A stretch of DNA of 64,000 nucleotides from Zopfochytrium polystomum (GCA_025765615.1 JAIVFJ010000150.1:98523-162522), one strand, 5' to 3'; shown: positions 36,691-46,277, numbered from the stretch's first letter. Notes: a model not told the origin generated them from the letters alone. Made by a program: numbers and translations.

Positions 36691-36831
36691 ATGGAAACAG
36701 CTGCTTCAGCAAAGACCTCAGTGGCGACCAAGAAGCGCAAGATCGGTGAGGCACTCAACGGCAAGCCTACTTGTGACCTTCATGGAATCTGGGTCTCGCA
36801 CTCTCGCGAGGAATGCCTCAAGTTCCCTCAC
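36691..36831 (+). pseudogene. Second ORF of element B1, truncated
   Basis: METAASAKTSVATKKRKIGE begins the same protein as 53728-52580 and is cut after about 47 codons (ECLKFPH) where an LTR-D fragment begins. It is in the same frame as gag, with one TAA and 48 bases between. Confidence 0.75.
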
Positions 36832-37050
36832 TGTCTATGGGTTGTGCTCCTTTGGAGATGGAGGTAGTACACTACTGAAGGTGGTGGTGGTGGGAGGTTG
36901 ATCTTGGCTTCTGTCAGTCTTGTGTTTGTCTTTATACAAAACTGTTACAAGGACCATCACTTGCAAAATGCTGCAAGTCATCCTTGCAGAGCAGTATCAG
37001 GTCAAAGCTCCTCCTGCACACTGCTTACACCAAAAGACCCAAAACTAACA
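36832..37050 (-). repeat. LTR-D fragment (3' LTR of Copia-D1)
   Basis: On the minus strand it starts TGTTAGTTTTGGGTC right after a polypurine tract (TTAGGGGGGAG) and runs 219 bases before joining element B. The full-length relative is at 47606-47915 (310 bp). Confidence 0.75.
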
Positions 37051-38240
37051 CTCCCCCCTAAGCTGTGGGCAGGAGCAAGGGCCAGCACAGAGGAAAACCT
37101 TAAGCCATAGTCAACTTAAGGAAACCGTACACCGGAGAAAGAAGAATCACAAACAGGTATGACTGGCAGAACAGAAAGGACAGACCACACTAACAAAAAT
37201 GGATGGGGGCACATATTGAACTTCAGAGGTAAAAGAAAATGAGTCAAAGTAATGAAAAAGAACAAAGAAGAAAAACAGCTTCACAGATAAGAAAAAATGA
37301 ATCAGAGGAAAGAGAAGAAACAAAGACCAGTGCGACTCAGATGGTATTCACTGAGAGCAGCTGAGAGAGATTTTGTCATATTGTCTGCAGGCTGTTCTCC
37401 TCGAGCAATCCACTCAAGCCGTACTACTTTTTGTTCCACGAGTTCTCGAATATAATGATACTTTACCATGATATGCTTTGACTGATTGGTGTAAAGGTCA
37501 TTTGAACTGAGGTTGATCACACCGGTGTTGTCAGTGTAGATGACAAGAGGAGTGGGAGACGGAAGTTGAAGTACTGAATAGAGTTGGGACAGTGCCTTAA
37601 GTTCTCGTCCCAGTTCAGACACAGCTACATATTCAGCTTCCTGCGGTGACAGCATGACAGTGCTGCTTCGAACAGATGTCCAACTAATAGCTGTTCCTTC
37701 AAATAGAACATAGTAGCCAGGCTGTGATTTCCCATCTGAGTGGACACCATGGGCAGCATCGGAGTAACTGGCTATATCTGTGCAGTTGCGAGAATAGAAT
37801 AAAGCATACTCACTTGTACTGTTGAGATATTCGAGAACCCAAATAAGGATCTTCATGTGTTTCTCACAAGGGTCCTTGCTGAAGGCACCAAGGTATGAAA
37901 CTGCTGGGGCAAGGTCTGGCCGTGTGTGTGTTGCAAGATAGTTGATGCCGCCAAGGATTGCCTGGTACAGTCTCTGGTCTGCAGCTGCTTCGTTGATCCC
38001 ACGTGGCTGAAGATTGAGTCTACTGGGAAGGGCAGTTACTGCAGTGTGGTTGTTGATATTGTTGGCATGGTGTTGAAGTAACTCCTTGATATAGGTTTTC
38101 TGGTGCAAGAAGATTTTGTTATGGTGATGTTCCTGCTGTGTATCAAGGATGGTTTTTGATTCCTCCCATTTTGCAGAGTTTGTAACAAGATTAGGCAAGG
38201 CAATGGCAGAGGAAGTTTTGCCAGAATCACCAAATAACAA
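37051..38240 (-). pseudogene. Copia-D1: RT C terminus and RNase H
   Basis: The ORF at 38240-37302 reads (near its N terminus) KTYIKELLQHH, then YQAILGGINYLATHTRPDLA, CTDIASYSDAAHGVHSDGKS, GTAISWTSVRSSTVMLSPQE, YTDNTGVINLS, KHIMVKYHYIRELVEQK and ADNMTKSLS. These are the RT thumb/connection and complete RNase H of Ty1/copia. The D-E-D pattern is present. The upstream RT and everything N-terminal are absent. Between the stop and the LTR lies a 250-base 3' UTR with a polypurine tract. Confidence 0.85.
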
Positions 38241-38880
38241 ATATTGTTAACTTAGCTTGCAGTGTGGAAGATGCATCGGTCAATTGACAAAGAAGGATGC
38301 AGTGGTCTTCCAGAAGATCATACTTTCCTGACAACTGTTTGATTTAGGTGGCTGTTCAACTCCAGTAGTCAGTGCGGTGTAGTGAATTGCTCCATGCAGA
38401 TTTGGCATATAAAATATGCTGTTGAGGTATCTGTTGCTGTTATCCACTGTGCCAGTGTCCCAGTTGATTCAGGCAGCCATTTCAGTGAGTTTACAAAGAC
38501 TATTGATTTGGACAATAGGTGAGTGAGTATTCTGAATATCAATGCTATGTACTAAGTGGAGCCCTTATCCATGAGTTCTGCATAGAAGCACTCAATCCTG
38601 CTATCTTCACAAAGTTTTACGTTGTAGAGCCTTTTGTTCCAGATTATGTTGACATTGGTGGGTTGTTCGGGCAGGGTGTGCTTGTCAAACACAGTTGGCC
38701 TGAATGTGTACACGTTGCAGAGTTGTCAGATGGTGGCTTCAGCTGATGTGGTTCTGATGAAATTTTGCCTGAAGGTAACAAGTTTGTGGTGGATTCCAAA
38801 TCTTAAAATGTTATATTTGTTTTAGGGTTGTTAGAATCTACTTGTGATCGTTTTAACTTTAAGAAACATTGGGGAAATAG
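38241..38880. other. Duplicated unassigned sequence right of Copia-D1
   Basis: No recognisable gene. The sequence is shared by eye, with indels, with 62750-63385, so it belongs to a larger duplicated unit. A 75-codon ORF at 38519-38746 is not preserved in the other copy. Confidence 0.5.
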
Positions 38881-38882
38881 TT

Positions 38883-39305
38883 TAGATTTTCTAAGATACT
38901 CTGCACACAAAAGAAAGCATGAGAGAAAACTCTGCACAGGTGAGCCTGCTGCACAATCCTGGTCTGGGCTCCCCCCAGTACCCTATGAGGTGAGGTGATC
39001 ACTCCCCCATACACTGGTTGCCCTCAACGCTTTCCCCCACGTCTCACCTGGGCACATCAGGAGAATAACTGTCTCCTGGTTGGTACTCCTCATGGAATGG
39101 GCTCCCTGCTCAGGACTCCACCTCCTCTGACACAGGTCCAGGCCACACAAGCCTACAAGCTGGGACTTCGGTGTTCGTGGGCCTTTGGTTGATTTACATT
39201 GCCAGCCTGCCACCCCAGTCCAGCCATCCTCAGTCATGCCAATAGTACTCCCAGTAAGGCCCACTGGAGGTGATGTTAATTTCAGTAGAACGGAATCCAA
39301 TGCGT
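38883..39305 (+). repeat. Dispersed repeat R1, copy 1
   Basis: The segment (CTGCACACAAAAGAAAGCAT ... CCCACTGGAGGTGATGTTAA) recurs at 63380-63790 in the same orientation with about 90 percent identity by eye. Its last part recurs in reverse at 51365-51500. No protein domain was recognised. Confidence 0.7.
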
Positions 39306-39524
39306 CATGCCATCAACACAGTTGAGCCGCCTGACATATTCATTTTTTTCTTAATGGCTTTATTTCACAAAATACACATTTATATAGCTAACAGTTTGCA
39401 CCAGGCAGTTTTTGATGAAGTACTTTTGATAGGACGATTCTTGGTTTGTGGATAGAATGTTGTTCTCTGTGTTTTATGCATATTTGCGCTGTAATCTTTA
39501 TGTTTTACTGCAACAAAGTTCAAG

Positions 39525-39705
39525 AAAGAATGACTTGTCATGCTCGTTCTCAAAGGACGCCTTGTCACGCTCAGAAAACATGTCACGCACTTTCACAAAG
39601 TATGACTTGTCATGCACATTCGGACAGAACAACGACATGTCATGCACATTCAGAAAGAACGACTTGTCATGCTCGTTCTGAAAGGATGCCTTGTCACAAA
39701 CGAAT
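39525..39705 (+). repeat. Tandem repeat of GACTTGTCATGC-type units
   Basis: Six to seven imperfect units of about 25-30 bases (ATGACTTGTCATGCTCGTTC and variants with AAAGGACGCCTTGTCACG). The unit resembles the Copia-1 LTR segment GTTCTGAAAGGACGACTTGT. Confidence 0.75.
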
Positions 39706-40080
39706 ATGCCCCTGCCCATTCCTGTCACACACCAACATTCTCAATCTCATTTCGTCGTTTGCCTTTACCTTTACCTTTATTGTACATCTTGCATGTGACA
39801 TTGTTCTAAAAACCGGCATAAAAAAAAGCCCTAACACTGTTGGCTGCAGCGCTAAGGGCTTTCTCTTACAATTTTCTTCTCAATTCACCTCTCTTGCTAT
39901 TATATCGATCACTTTTTGTTTGTTGAATGGTCTGTTCTTAAAATATTCTCCCAATCTCCTTTTATCAATTGAAGTTCCCCTTCGTTTAGAGGTGGATTCA
40001 TTCTTTCTGAAGTCCACTCCACATATCCCGCTATCTCTACTGCTTTCTCTCCTAAGTCCACTCTCTCTAAGTTCTCATCT

Positions 40081-40440
40081 CAGTAGACTGGCCGCAAAGA
40101 GGGACGAGGAAGCGCGAGAGAAGGAGGCCGATCTCAAGAAACTTTCCAGAAGGATCGATGGGAGGAAGCGCGGAAGCAGAAAAAGAAAAAAAGCGGCGGG
40201 AGAAGCAGCGGGGTCCGCGGAAACGCGGTGCAATCCGCAAAGAAGGCAGTCACGGGTCGGAAGGACGCCGTCAAGGCCGAAGGGAGGAGTGGGGCCGCCA
40301 AAGCGATCCAAGCGGACCGCGACCGCATCAAGGGCCGGCACGAGGCGATCAAGGCCCAGCAGGCGCGTCGTTTTTGGCGATTTCTGGGTGTTTTCGTGAA
40401 CCTGAATGGCCTGTATGGCATCGAACTATCGTTGAATTGA
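40081..40440 (+). pseudogene. GC-rich Lys/Arg-rich coding fragment, family unknown
   Basis: An island of host-like GC-rich codons lies in the AT-richer transposon zone. The frame ending at TGA 40440 reads SAKKAVTGRKDAVKAEGRSG and closes RFLGVFVNLNGLYGIELSLN. Upstream, the Lys/Glu-rich part favours another frame, so a frameshift or missed intron is likely. It could be the 3' end of a host gene interrupted by transposons. I do not recognise it. Confidence 0.3.
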
Positions 40441-40549
40441 TTGAGTGCGGTTGTTCAGGGGGTTTGGGGTTGAGGAGGAAAGGGAGGAGTGTTGATGAAG
40501 GACATACTTGGGAGGACAGGGGTTTATATTGTCCGACCCTCTTCCTTGC

Positions 40550-40551
<2 letters not shown>

Positions 40552-40606
<55 letters not shown>
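40552..40606. repeat. (CT)n microsatellite
   Basis: A CT dinucleotide run of about 54 bases; the Ser-Leu and Arg-Glu repeats in frames across it are artefacts. Confidence 0.95.
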
Positions 40607-40607
<1 letters not shown>

Positions 40608-40843
40608 TTCGCTCTGCCTCGCTGTATCCAACTTTCATTCCACTCTAACCACACACGCACACATAAACAACGCTCTCTTGCGGCTCTTTGTCCCTCTTGG
40701 CGATCGATCGTGGCGCAACGTATTTATGTATGCAAAATTCAAGTATTTATTCAGCAGAGATGAAGGCTTTTGCAATAAGTTAGGCGGAAAAGATGTAACT
40801 GTAAAAAGTAAAACCGATACTACATCATATTATATTCCTGTTC

Positions 40844-41398
40844 TTGAGCATGCGCTTTGAGGACAAGAGCGTGTGTCCGTTCTTCGTGGTAGCTGATGTT
40901 ATCATTGTGAATAGTGAGCGGGTGGGGAAGCAAGTAGACATACAGGATCGAGGGAAGACACTATACACTTGGATGTATGGTGTGTATGACATTCAAGTGG
41001 GCATACCTTGTGCTGTATACCACAGACTGGTGCTGCATGTCTGCAAGTCCGGCCTGATAGTAGATGCTGAATCTGAAGTCACTGGAGACGGCTATACTTG
41101 GCTTATTGGCTCTATCGTGTCAACAATCAAGAAGACAGATACGTACAGTAAGCAGCGGAATGATGCAGAGAATGGCTCGCAGGTCACAATGGTACTGCCA
41201 AGCAAGGAGCACCCAGAGGAGCCGGAACTAGCTGCAGTCGGTTCATTCGAGTCTGTACTGACTGTCCTGTGGAAGAACAGCAAGGACAAGCCCAACATGC
41301 AGGGACTGGCTACATTGGTACTCAGACTCAAGCGCACGATCAGCGACACGGATCTGCAACTAATGCTGCGCCGAGGTATAAGCTTGGCTTCAGTCTAG
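40844..41398 (+). CDS. Virus-like block ORF 1, unknown function
   Basis: An intronless 184-codon ORF (MSMRFEDKSVCPFFVVADVI, ending RRGISLASV), family not recognised. It overlaps the tail of an upstream frame (to 40860) that is itself AT-rich and may be a further broken gene of the same block. Codon use (frequent GTA, CTA, ATA) differs from the GC-biased host genes. It is the first of five same-strand ORFs packed into 2.3 kb without introns, which suggests transfer from a DNA virus. Function unknown. Confidence 0.45.
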   Translation: MSMRFEDKSVCPFFVVADVIIVNSERVGKQVDIQDRGKTLYTWMYGVYDIQVGIPCAVYHRLVLHVCKSGLIVDAESEVTGDGYTWLIGSIVSTIKKTDTYSKQRNDAENGSQVTMVLPSKEHPEEPELAAVGSFESVLTVLWKNSKDKPNMQGLATLVLRLKRTISDTDLQLMLRRGISLASV

Positions 41399-41468
41399 TG
41401 TCCCTTCAGCTAGTCACTCGGTCTGCCACGAAACCACCCCCACTTGGGCCGCAGAGGACACAGAACAA

Positions 41469-41794
41469 ATATGCAGCAGAGTGTGACTGACATGGCTCTC
41501 GTGTCTATGCTCCAGGATGAGCGGATAGCTGAATCAGATGACGAGGTGCTAGGTGATGTAGACGAGGATCAGCTATTCAATGCCGTACGCAAGACAGTGG
41601 CAGAGACAGACGACGGAATAGCTCCTGTGTCGGACTCAGAGAGCGAGGAGGAACAACCCACTCCCATAGCAGAGATACCCACACTAGTACCTCCATCTTC
41701 AGCTGACAAGAGAGACCATGCATCAGCCGCTAGCAAGGCATCAAGTCACGGATCATCACCCAGAATCAAGGGCAGTACAGTCAGGGGGTACTAG
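41469..41794 (+). CDS. Virus-like block ORF 2, acidic low-complexity protein
   Basis: The ATG at 41469 opens a protein of about 108 residues rich in Asp, Glu and Ser (ESDDEVLGDVDEDQL, VSDSESEEEQPTP), ending in a Ser/Lys-rich tail. No family was recognised. It lies 70 bases after ORF 1 and 45 bases before ORF 3, on the same strand. Confidence 0.4.
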
Positions 41795-41839
41795 GTCATG
41801 CTGCCAACAGTGGAGTGATTGTTTTAAACTGCACCGGAC

Positions 41840-42430
41840 ATGCACAGGACACATGCAGTACGTGTGGTAGCACAGGCTAACACTGGAGCAAGAGTACCAG
41901 CTGACAGACCGACTATTGGGTATGTCTCAGTAGATGCTGACAGCAGAATCAGAGAGCAGAGAGAAGCTACCACACACATTGTCACCAGGTACGTGCAGGA
42001 ATTGCAGACCATCACAGGAGGAAGGCTGGACCGCAGAGTGGCTAACTATCTCCTGCTGATACCCTTGGCTGTTCCCATTCGGATGCTAGTCATCGGCCAG
42101 AGCCCATACACAGACGACCTGCTGCCAGAGTTTGCCGCTGCATTCGCATTCAACCCATACAGTTGCATTGGCTATACACCATCAGTACAGGTGCTGTCGC
42201 AGTTTATAGCAGACGGAGACCGCAGGCAGTCCATACTGATATCGAATCTGCTGACCAACAGCCAACTGATGCTGTGTACTGGCGTTGCACTTATCAATGC
42301 CATACCATTCAACACAGGGAGCTTGGCACTAGGCATCAAGCTGAAAGCAGCAACTGCCAAGCTAGTGTACGAGATCATCCGCACCAGTGTATGCCCGATC
42401 CAAGCTCCTGCTAGTGCCGATGGGAATTGA
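41840..42430 (+). CDS. Virus-like block ORF 3, uracil-DNA-glycosylase-like fold (tentative)
   Basis: A 196-codon intronless ORF. The middle reads IRMLVIGQSPYTDDLL, resembling the water-activating loop GQDPYP of family-1 uracil-DNA glycosylases. About 30 residues on comes TPSVQVLSQF (like the PSL-x-N-I segment), then LMLCTGVALINAIPFNTGS, where UDGs have a hydrophobic strand ending LLNTxLT. The order and spacing fit UDG, but the catalytic Asp position is Ser here. The protein would therefore be inactive, a structural relative as in some viral processivity factors, or a chance match. A GTTTTAAACT motif lies 20 bases before the ATG. It overlaps the next ORF by a few bases. Confidence 0.35.
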   Translation: MHRTHAVRVVAQANTGARVPADRPTIGYVSVDADSRIREQREATTHIVTRYVQELQTITGGRLDRRVANYLLLIPLAVPIRMLVIGQSPYTDDLLPEFAAAFAFNPYSCIGYTPSVQVLSQFIADGDRRQSILISNLLTNSQLMLCTGVALINAIPFNTGSLALGIKLKAATAKLVYEIIRTSVCPIQAPASADGN

Positions 42431-42971
42431 TGCAAGGGAGACAGTATCACACTGCATGAATAGCCTGACTCAGTACGAGAGACCGGAGCTCAATGTGCAG
42501 AGCATGGGAATGAGTCACCCAGTATACCTAGCACGTAGAGCATCAACTGAACGCATGAGCAAAGCACGGGATACAGATGCAGAGTACAAGTACACATCAC
42601 TAGCCATGTACACTGATCCACAGCAACAACCAGCACAGAGCAGGAACAGAGACTGCAAGACCCACACATGGACGTGGTATAGCCCTGAGGAGCTGCGCAT
42701 CATCGGATCACAGGTACTATGTGGTGCACTGTATGACTTAGTGATGGAGACTGTAAGCATACGTACTCGAATCTGTGTGAACTTCTTGCGCCGGCATGTG
42801 GCAGGTATGACCTCAGCTTACCAACAATCACGACCTGCAGTAGGCAAGAAAACCCACCAGGGAGGAGGCGGATACAATCGTGGGGTATGCCGAGTCATCC
42901 CTCTCCTTCGTAGTCACTACAAGCAAGATGATGCGAGATCATTGGCAAGAGACTGTAACAAAGATGGATGA
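42421..42971 (+). CDS. Virus-like block ORF 4, unknown
   Basis: The ATG at 42421 overlaps the ORF 3 stop (ATGGGAATTGA arrangement), an overlap typical of compact viral genomes. The product, about 183 residues (MGIDARETVSHCMNSLTQYE), has WTWYSPEELRIIGSQVLCGA and a C-terminal basic, Gly-rich stretch. It could be fused in life to ORF 5 through a frameshift, because coding character moves to the next frame near 42880. Not recognised. Confidence 0.4.
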
Positions 42972-43155
42972 AGTGATGAAGCAATGCGAGGAGAAGCGAA
43001 CTGTTGATGCCTACAATGAGCTGGTGAAGCGGGTGACTGACAGCGTGGAGGCCATGGAAATGCACCTGGCACACTCTATCGCTGCACTAACGCATGTACG
43101 TCAGGCTGATCCCGCAATACCGATTGGTGGGGGCCACATAGCGCCCATCGTGTAG
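42880..43155 (+). CDS. Virus-like block ORF 5, helical protein, unknown
   Basis: 91 codons (MGYAESSLSFVVTTSKMMRD, ending PIGGGHIAPIV) overlap ORF 4 by 91 bases. The centre is a predicted amphipathic helix (VTKMDEVMKQCEEKRTVDAY). It may be the C-terminal part of ORF 4 after a frameshift rather than a gene of its own. Confidence 0.35.
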   Translation: MGYAESSLSFVVTTSKMMRDHWQETVTKMDEVMKQCEEKRTVDAYNELVKRVTDSVEAMEMHLAHSIAALTHVRQADPAIPIGGGHIAPIV

Positions 43156-44276
43156 GTATGCAATGGACAGGTATCACGCACAAGATAGCCAAACTCAAGA
43201 ATCTGCCTGTTGCACCGATATCCAGCATTATGGGGAGAAACAGTGACCAGGAGTAGCAGTGTGCGTGTTTTAAACTACACAGACTTGAATACGTACATGT
43301 GCTTCAACACAGGCATCAACTGAGTGTAGTAATCAGTATGCGTGAGGCACAATGTGCTGCTGTATAGCTTACAGTGGGTGTCTAGCTGCTGCTGACTTAT
43401 GAGTACAGGCTCAACAATCTGCGCATGTTCTGGCATTCAGAACACACCATACCCAGGGCAGCTATACAGGCGCATGGTAATGCCGAAGCAATCGAACACC
43501 ATGCCTTTTGGAGGGCCCCTGCGGATTTTTCATGCCCCCGCATAATACTACGACAGCGCCTTTGGCGCTTATATGAGGGTCAACGCACGAAATACGCGCT
43601 TTGGTTTCACTCCACAGGTCGCTGGCCCACCAGCGAATGAGATACCCAAATATCCAAAATTCAAGAAGATTCATACACCCTCACTCAAAGACACTAGTAG
43701 TTGGTAAGACATACTACCCAAATTATCAATTAGTTTATCTCCAACAATAAATGCTGATTTACATTGTTCTAGCAATTAAATTATTCTTTATTTGAAGAAC
43801 CCACAAAGTTGAAAAATTGGAAAACATTGATGACAACAAACTGTTGACAAAGTTTTCACATATGTATCAACAATGACAAAACTACTTACAATGATTACTT
43901 GAAGTTCTTAATAAGTATTAATAATACAAGTCAAACACTTGTAGAATATGAAACGTGTATTATATTTAAACGACCTTGTAAAACTGGACAAGTAAGCAGA
44001 TCTCAAAAGATGAATTTAAACGTAAGTGACCATATTTATTTTCGACTCATTAACAACATAATACCAACACCTACCCTTGAAAGTATTGCTAGTATTATTA
44101 ATACAATTATGATTATCATTGTTGTATTAGTACTCAAACTTGAGTTTGAAGCATTATCCACTGACGGTGAAGAATGATTTTGAAAAAATTGAATTTCTTA
44201 CACAGTTTGTATCAGCATCTTTGGTTTTCTTTGTATCAGCATCTTTGGTTTACAAAACACAATCTGAATCTGATAA
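43156..44276. other. Gap between the virus-like block and the Fanzor relic
   Basis: A second copy of the GTTTTAAACT motif lies at about 43267. A GCGCCTTTGGCGC inverted repeat lies at about 43548-43561. From about 43690 the composition becomes very AT-rich. No recognised gene; a 92-codon AT-rich frame at 43899-44177 has no match in my memory. Confidence 0.4.
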
Positions 44277-44453
44277 ATGCGTCTTGCTGTTCTTGTGAGA
44301 AAAAAATACAAATGTAAATATCACAACAAAATCAAAACATTTCTCATCAAAGCTGCTCAAACTTATAGAAAGTCTATCACACTTCCCACACATTATGGAA
44401 AAAAATCTAAATCAAAACTAACTTTTGAAGAAATGATTACAGCAGACAACTAA
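44277..44453 (+). pseudogene. Lys-rich AT-biased ORF, possible N-terminal piece of the Fanzor gene
   Basis: The ATG at 44277 opens about 58 codons (RKKYKCKYHNKIKTFLIKAA, then LTFEEMITADN and TAA). It lies in the same AT-rich segment and strand as the Fanzor relic and may be its displaced N terminus or a separate small gene. Not recognised on its own. Confidence 0.25.
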
Positions 44454-44607
44454 AATCCAAACAACACTTCAATCGTTTTCCGTGTCTAAATCAATCATCC
44501 CTTCAATTGAATTTCAATTAACTTCACATGATGATGTTACTTTCATCAACAAGAAAATTTTTAACATGTGAATGAAGTATTTAGAAAAAGGACGTAACTT
44601 GTAAAGA

Positions 44608-46011
44608 ATGTTTACAACACCAGTTCGATCACTAACATCTAAAGACAGAGCTTTGAAGATCTTTCGGAATTCAGCTTCATTGATTCTTTCAAATCCATCG
44701 TGGATGCCAATTAAAACAAATTGTGTAAATTCAAATGTAAACTTGTTGAACGGATATTCTACAAACACACTTCAAAATTCATGGTTTTCAATAACAAGCC
44801 AAAGCCACGTAAACATAAATCAAAATAACCAGCATCTACTATCATTGTGCAATCAAATAGATTCACAAGTTCCTAACACCATCGTTGACAACAATATTAA
44901 CAGTGCAACAAAATTTAGAGTGTATCCTAAAACCAAAGAACACACAAATCGTAAAGCAATGGTTAGGTGCCACTAGAAAAATTTATAACCAGATATTGGC
45001 TTATCAAAATAGCTTACCAAAACTTGATTTAAATATTAAAAACCTTCCAGCAAAGTTTATTAACAATGAAATTTTAAGAACAAAAGATAAATGGATGCTT
45101 GACATTCCTTAAAATGATCGAGACGAAGCTTTGTGAGACATACTTAAGAATTATAAATCAAAACTTTGCAAAAGTGAAAAGGGACCCTGGATACACAATT
45201 GAAATTCAAATCAAAGAAAGACAATCAACAATCAATGTCTGTGCTTGACAAATACTGGAAAAAGGGAACTCATGGGATGTTTAAAGTCACAACTTTCTCT
45301 TCGAAGGTGGCAAAGCAAGTCCTTCTTCACTCAAGATTGATCAAAACCAGAACAAACGAGTTCTTCTTATGTGTACCTAAGAGACAAGAAAACCAAGCAT
45401 CTCAAGTACGAAGTGAGAAGAGAATCGTGTCACTTGAACCTGGTGTAAGAAGATTCCTGATGTGTTATGACACTAACCGAAATGTTTTTGATATTGATTC
45501 TAAAGACGTTTCGAAGTTAATGTGTTTGTTTGATCACAAAAGCAAAGTAGCAAAGTTCAATCAAAGATGTCTAAAACAAATCATAGACATTGATACAAGA
45601 TGTGGAAAGCTATTTTGATAATAAACAAGTGCATTAAGAACACGGTTATGGATTGTCACAAAAAAGTGGCAAAGTTCCTATGTTCGAATGTCGATTTCGT
45701 TGGTTCCAAGATTAAACATTCACCATTTTCATTACGCAAATTCAACACTTCGTATCAAAATGGCCATATGGAACCATTGTTCATTTGTGGACAGAATTCT
45801 TAGGAAACAACAACATTACTCAAACTGCAAAGTCGTGGAAGAGACAGAAGAATACACAAGCAAAACTTGCACTGGATGTGGATTTGTTAAACACGACCTT
45901 GGAGCAAACAAGATATTTTCTTGCAGTGCATGCAACAGGGTGTTTGACAGAGACATAAATGGTGCAAGGAATGTGCTTGTAAAGGATGTAACTGAGAAGC
46001 TATTGCTATGA
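44608..46011 (+). pseudogene. Fanzor (TnpB-like RNA-guided nuclease) relic
   Basis: Pieces in several frames line up with the Fanzor/TnpB order. These are an N-terminal part with NSWFSITSQSH (about 44770-44800); the wedge-like start (KFRVYPKTKEHTNRK at about 44910, then IVKQWLGATRKIYNQILAY); NDRDEAL and DILKNYKSKL (45116-45170); MKFKSKKDNQQSM (45199); RuvC-I as VSLEPGVRRFLMCYDT (about 45430); and the RuvC-III/zinc-finger end CTGCGF...CSACNRVFDRDINGARN (about 45870-45975), stop at 46011. In-frame stops at 45110 and 45136, and frame changes near 44930, 45200, 45600 and 45780, make it non-functional. The RuvC-I Asp is replaced by Glu (LEPG for LDPG). Its very low GC content is unlike the host genes, which suggests acquisition, for example from a large DNA virus. 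Confidence 0.82.
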
Positions 46012-46259
46012 ATCCAATACACCATGGTTGGGTCAAACACTTTGACGTGAGGTTGCATTTCAGACGGGACCACTTGGAGAAAAAGGAGGTTCAACTCATT
46101 CATTGCCCAATGGATGTGATGATTGCCGACCTTCTCACCAAAGCTCTTCCTGCAGCTCAACATGCAAAGCTTGCATCACTGATGGGAATTTGGAGTCTCA
46201 CCGACCTCCAAGGTGTAAGCGTGGTGCCCACACTCAAATCAGCACAATGCTTAGTCTAA
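46003..46259 (+). pseudogene. Copia RNase H C-terminal fragment (family B autonomous partner)
   Basis: MNPIHHGWVKHFDVRLHFRR followed by IHCPMDVMIADLLTKALPAA is the end of Copia RNase H. It starts within a few bases of the Fanzor stop, marking a breakpoint. A 3' UTR and purine stretch (GCGGGGATG) then lead into LTR-B at 46424, so this fragment and LTR-B probably belonged to one element. Confidence 0.8.
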
Positions 46260-46277
46260 AGGCTCTCTCTGGCTTCT

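Larger units (their letters stand above)
34990..36831 (+). mobile_element. Element B1: gag-bearing LTR element, truncated at both ends
   Basis: It contains a partial LTR-B (from about 34999, GAGATAGGCAAAGGCGG), the two U3 minisatellites, a leader and gag, and is cut off after the first 47 codons of its second ORF by the LTR-D at 36832. It is nearly identical over gag to the minus-strand copy at 53777-54520. Confidence 0.75.

Noticed and set aside
39525..39705. Regular short repeats suggesting a CRISPR array
   Set aside because: Units are imperfect, spacers are not unique sequence of constant length, and the genome is eukaryotic; it is an imperfect minisatellite.
40552..40606. Long Ser-Leu and Arg-Glu repeat proteins on both strands
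   Set aside because: They are translations of a (CT)n microsatellite.
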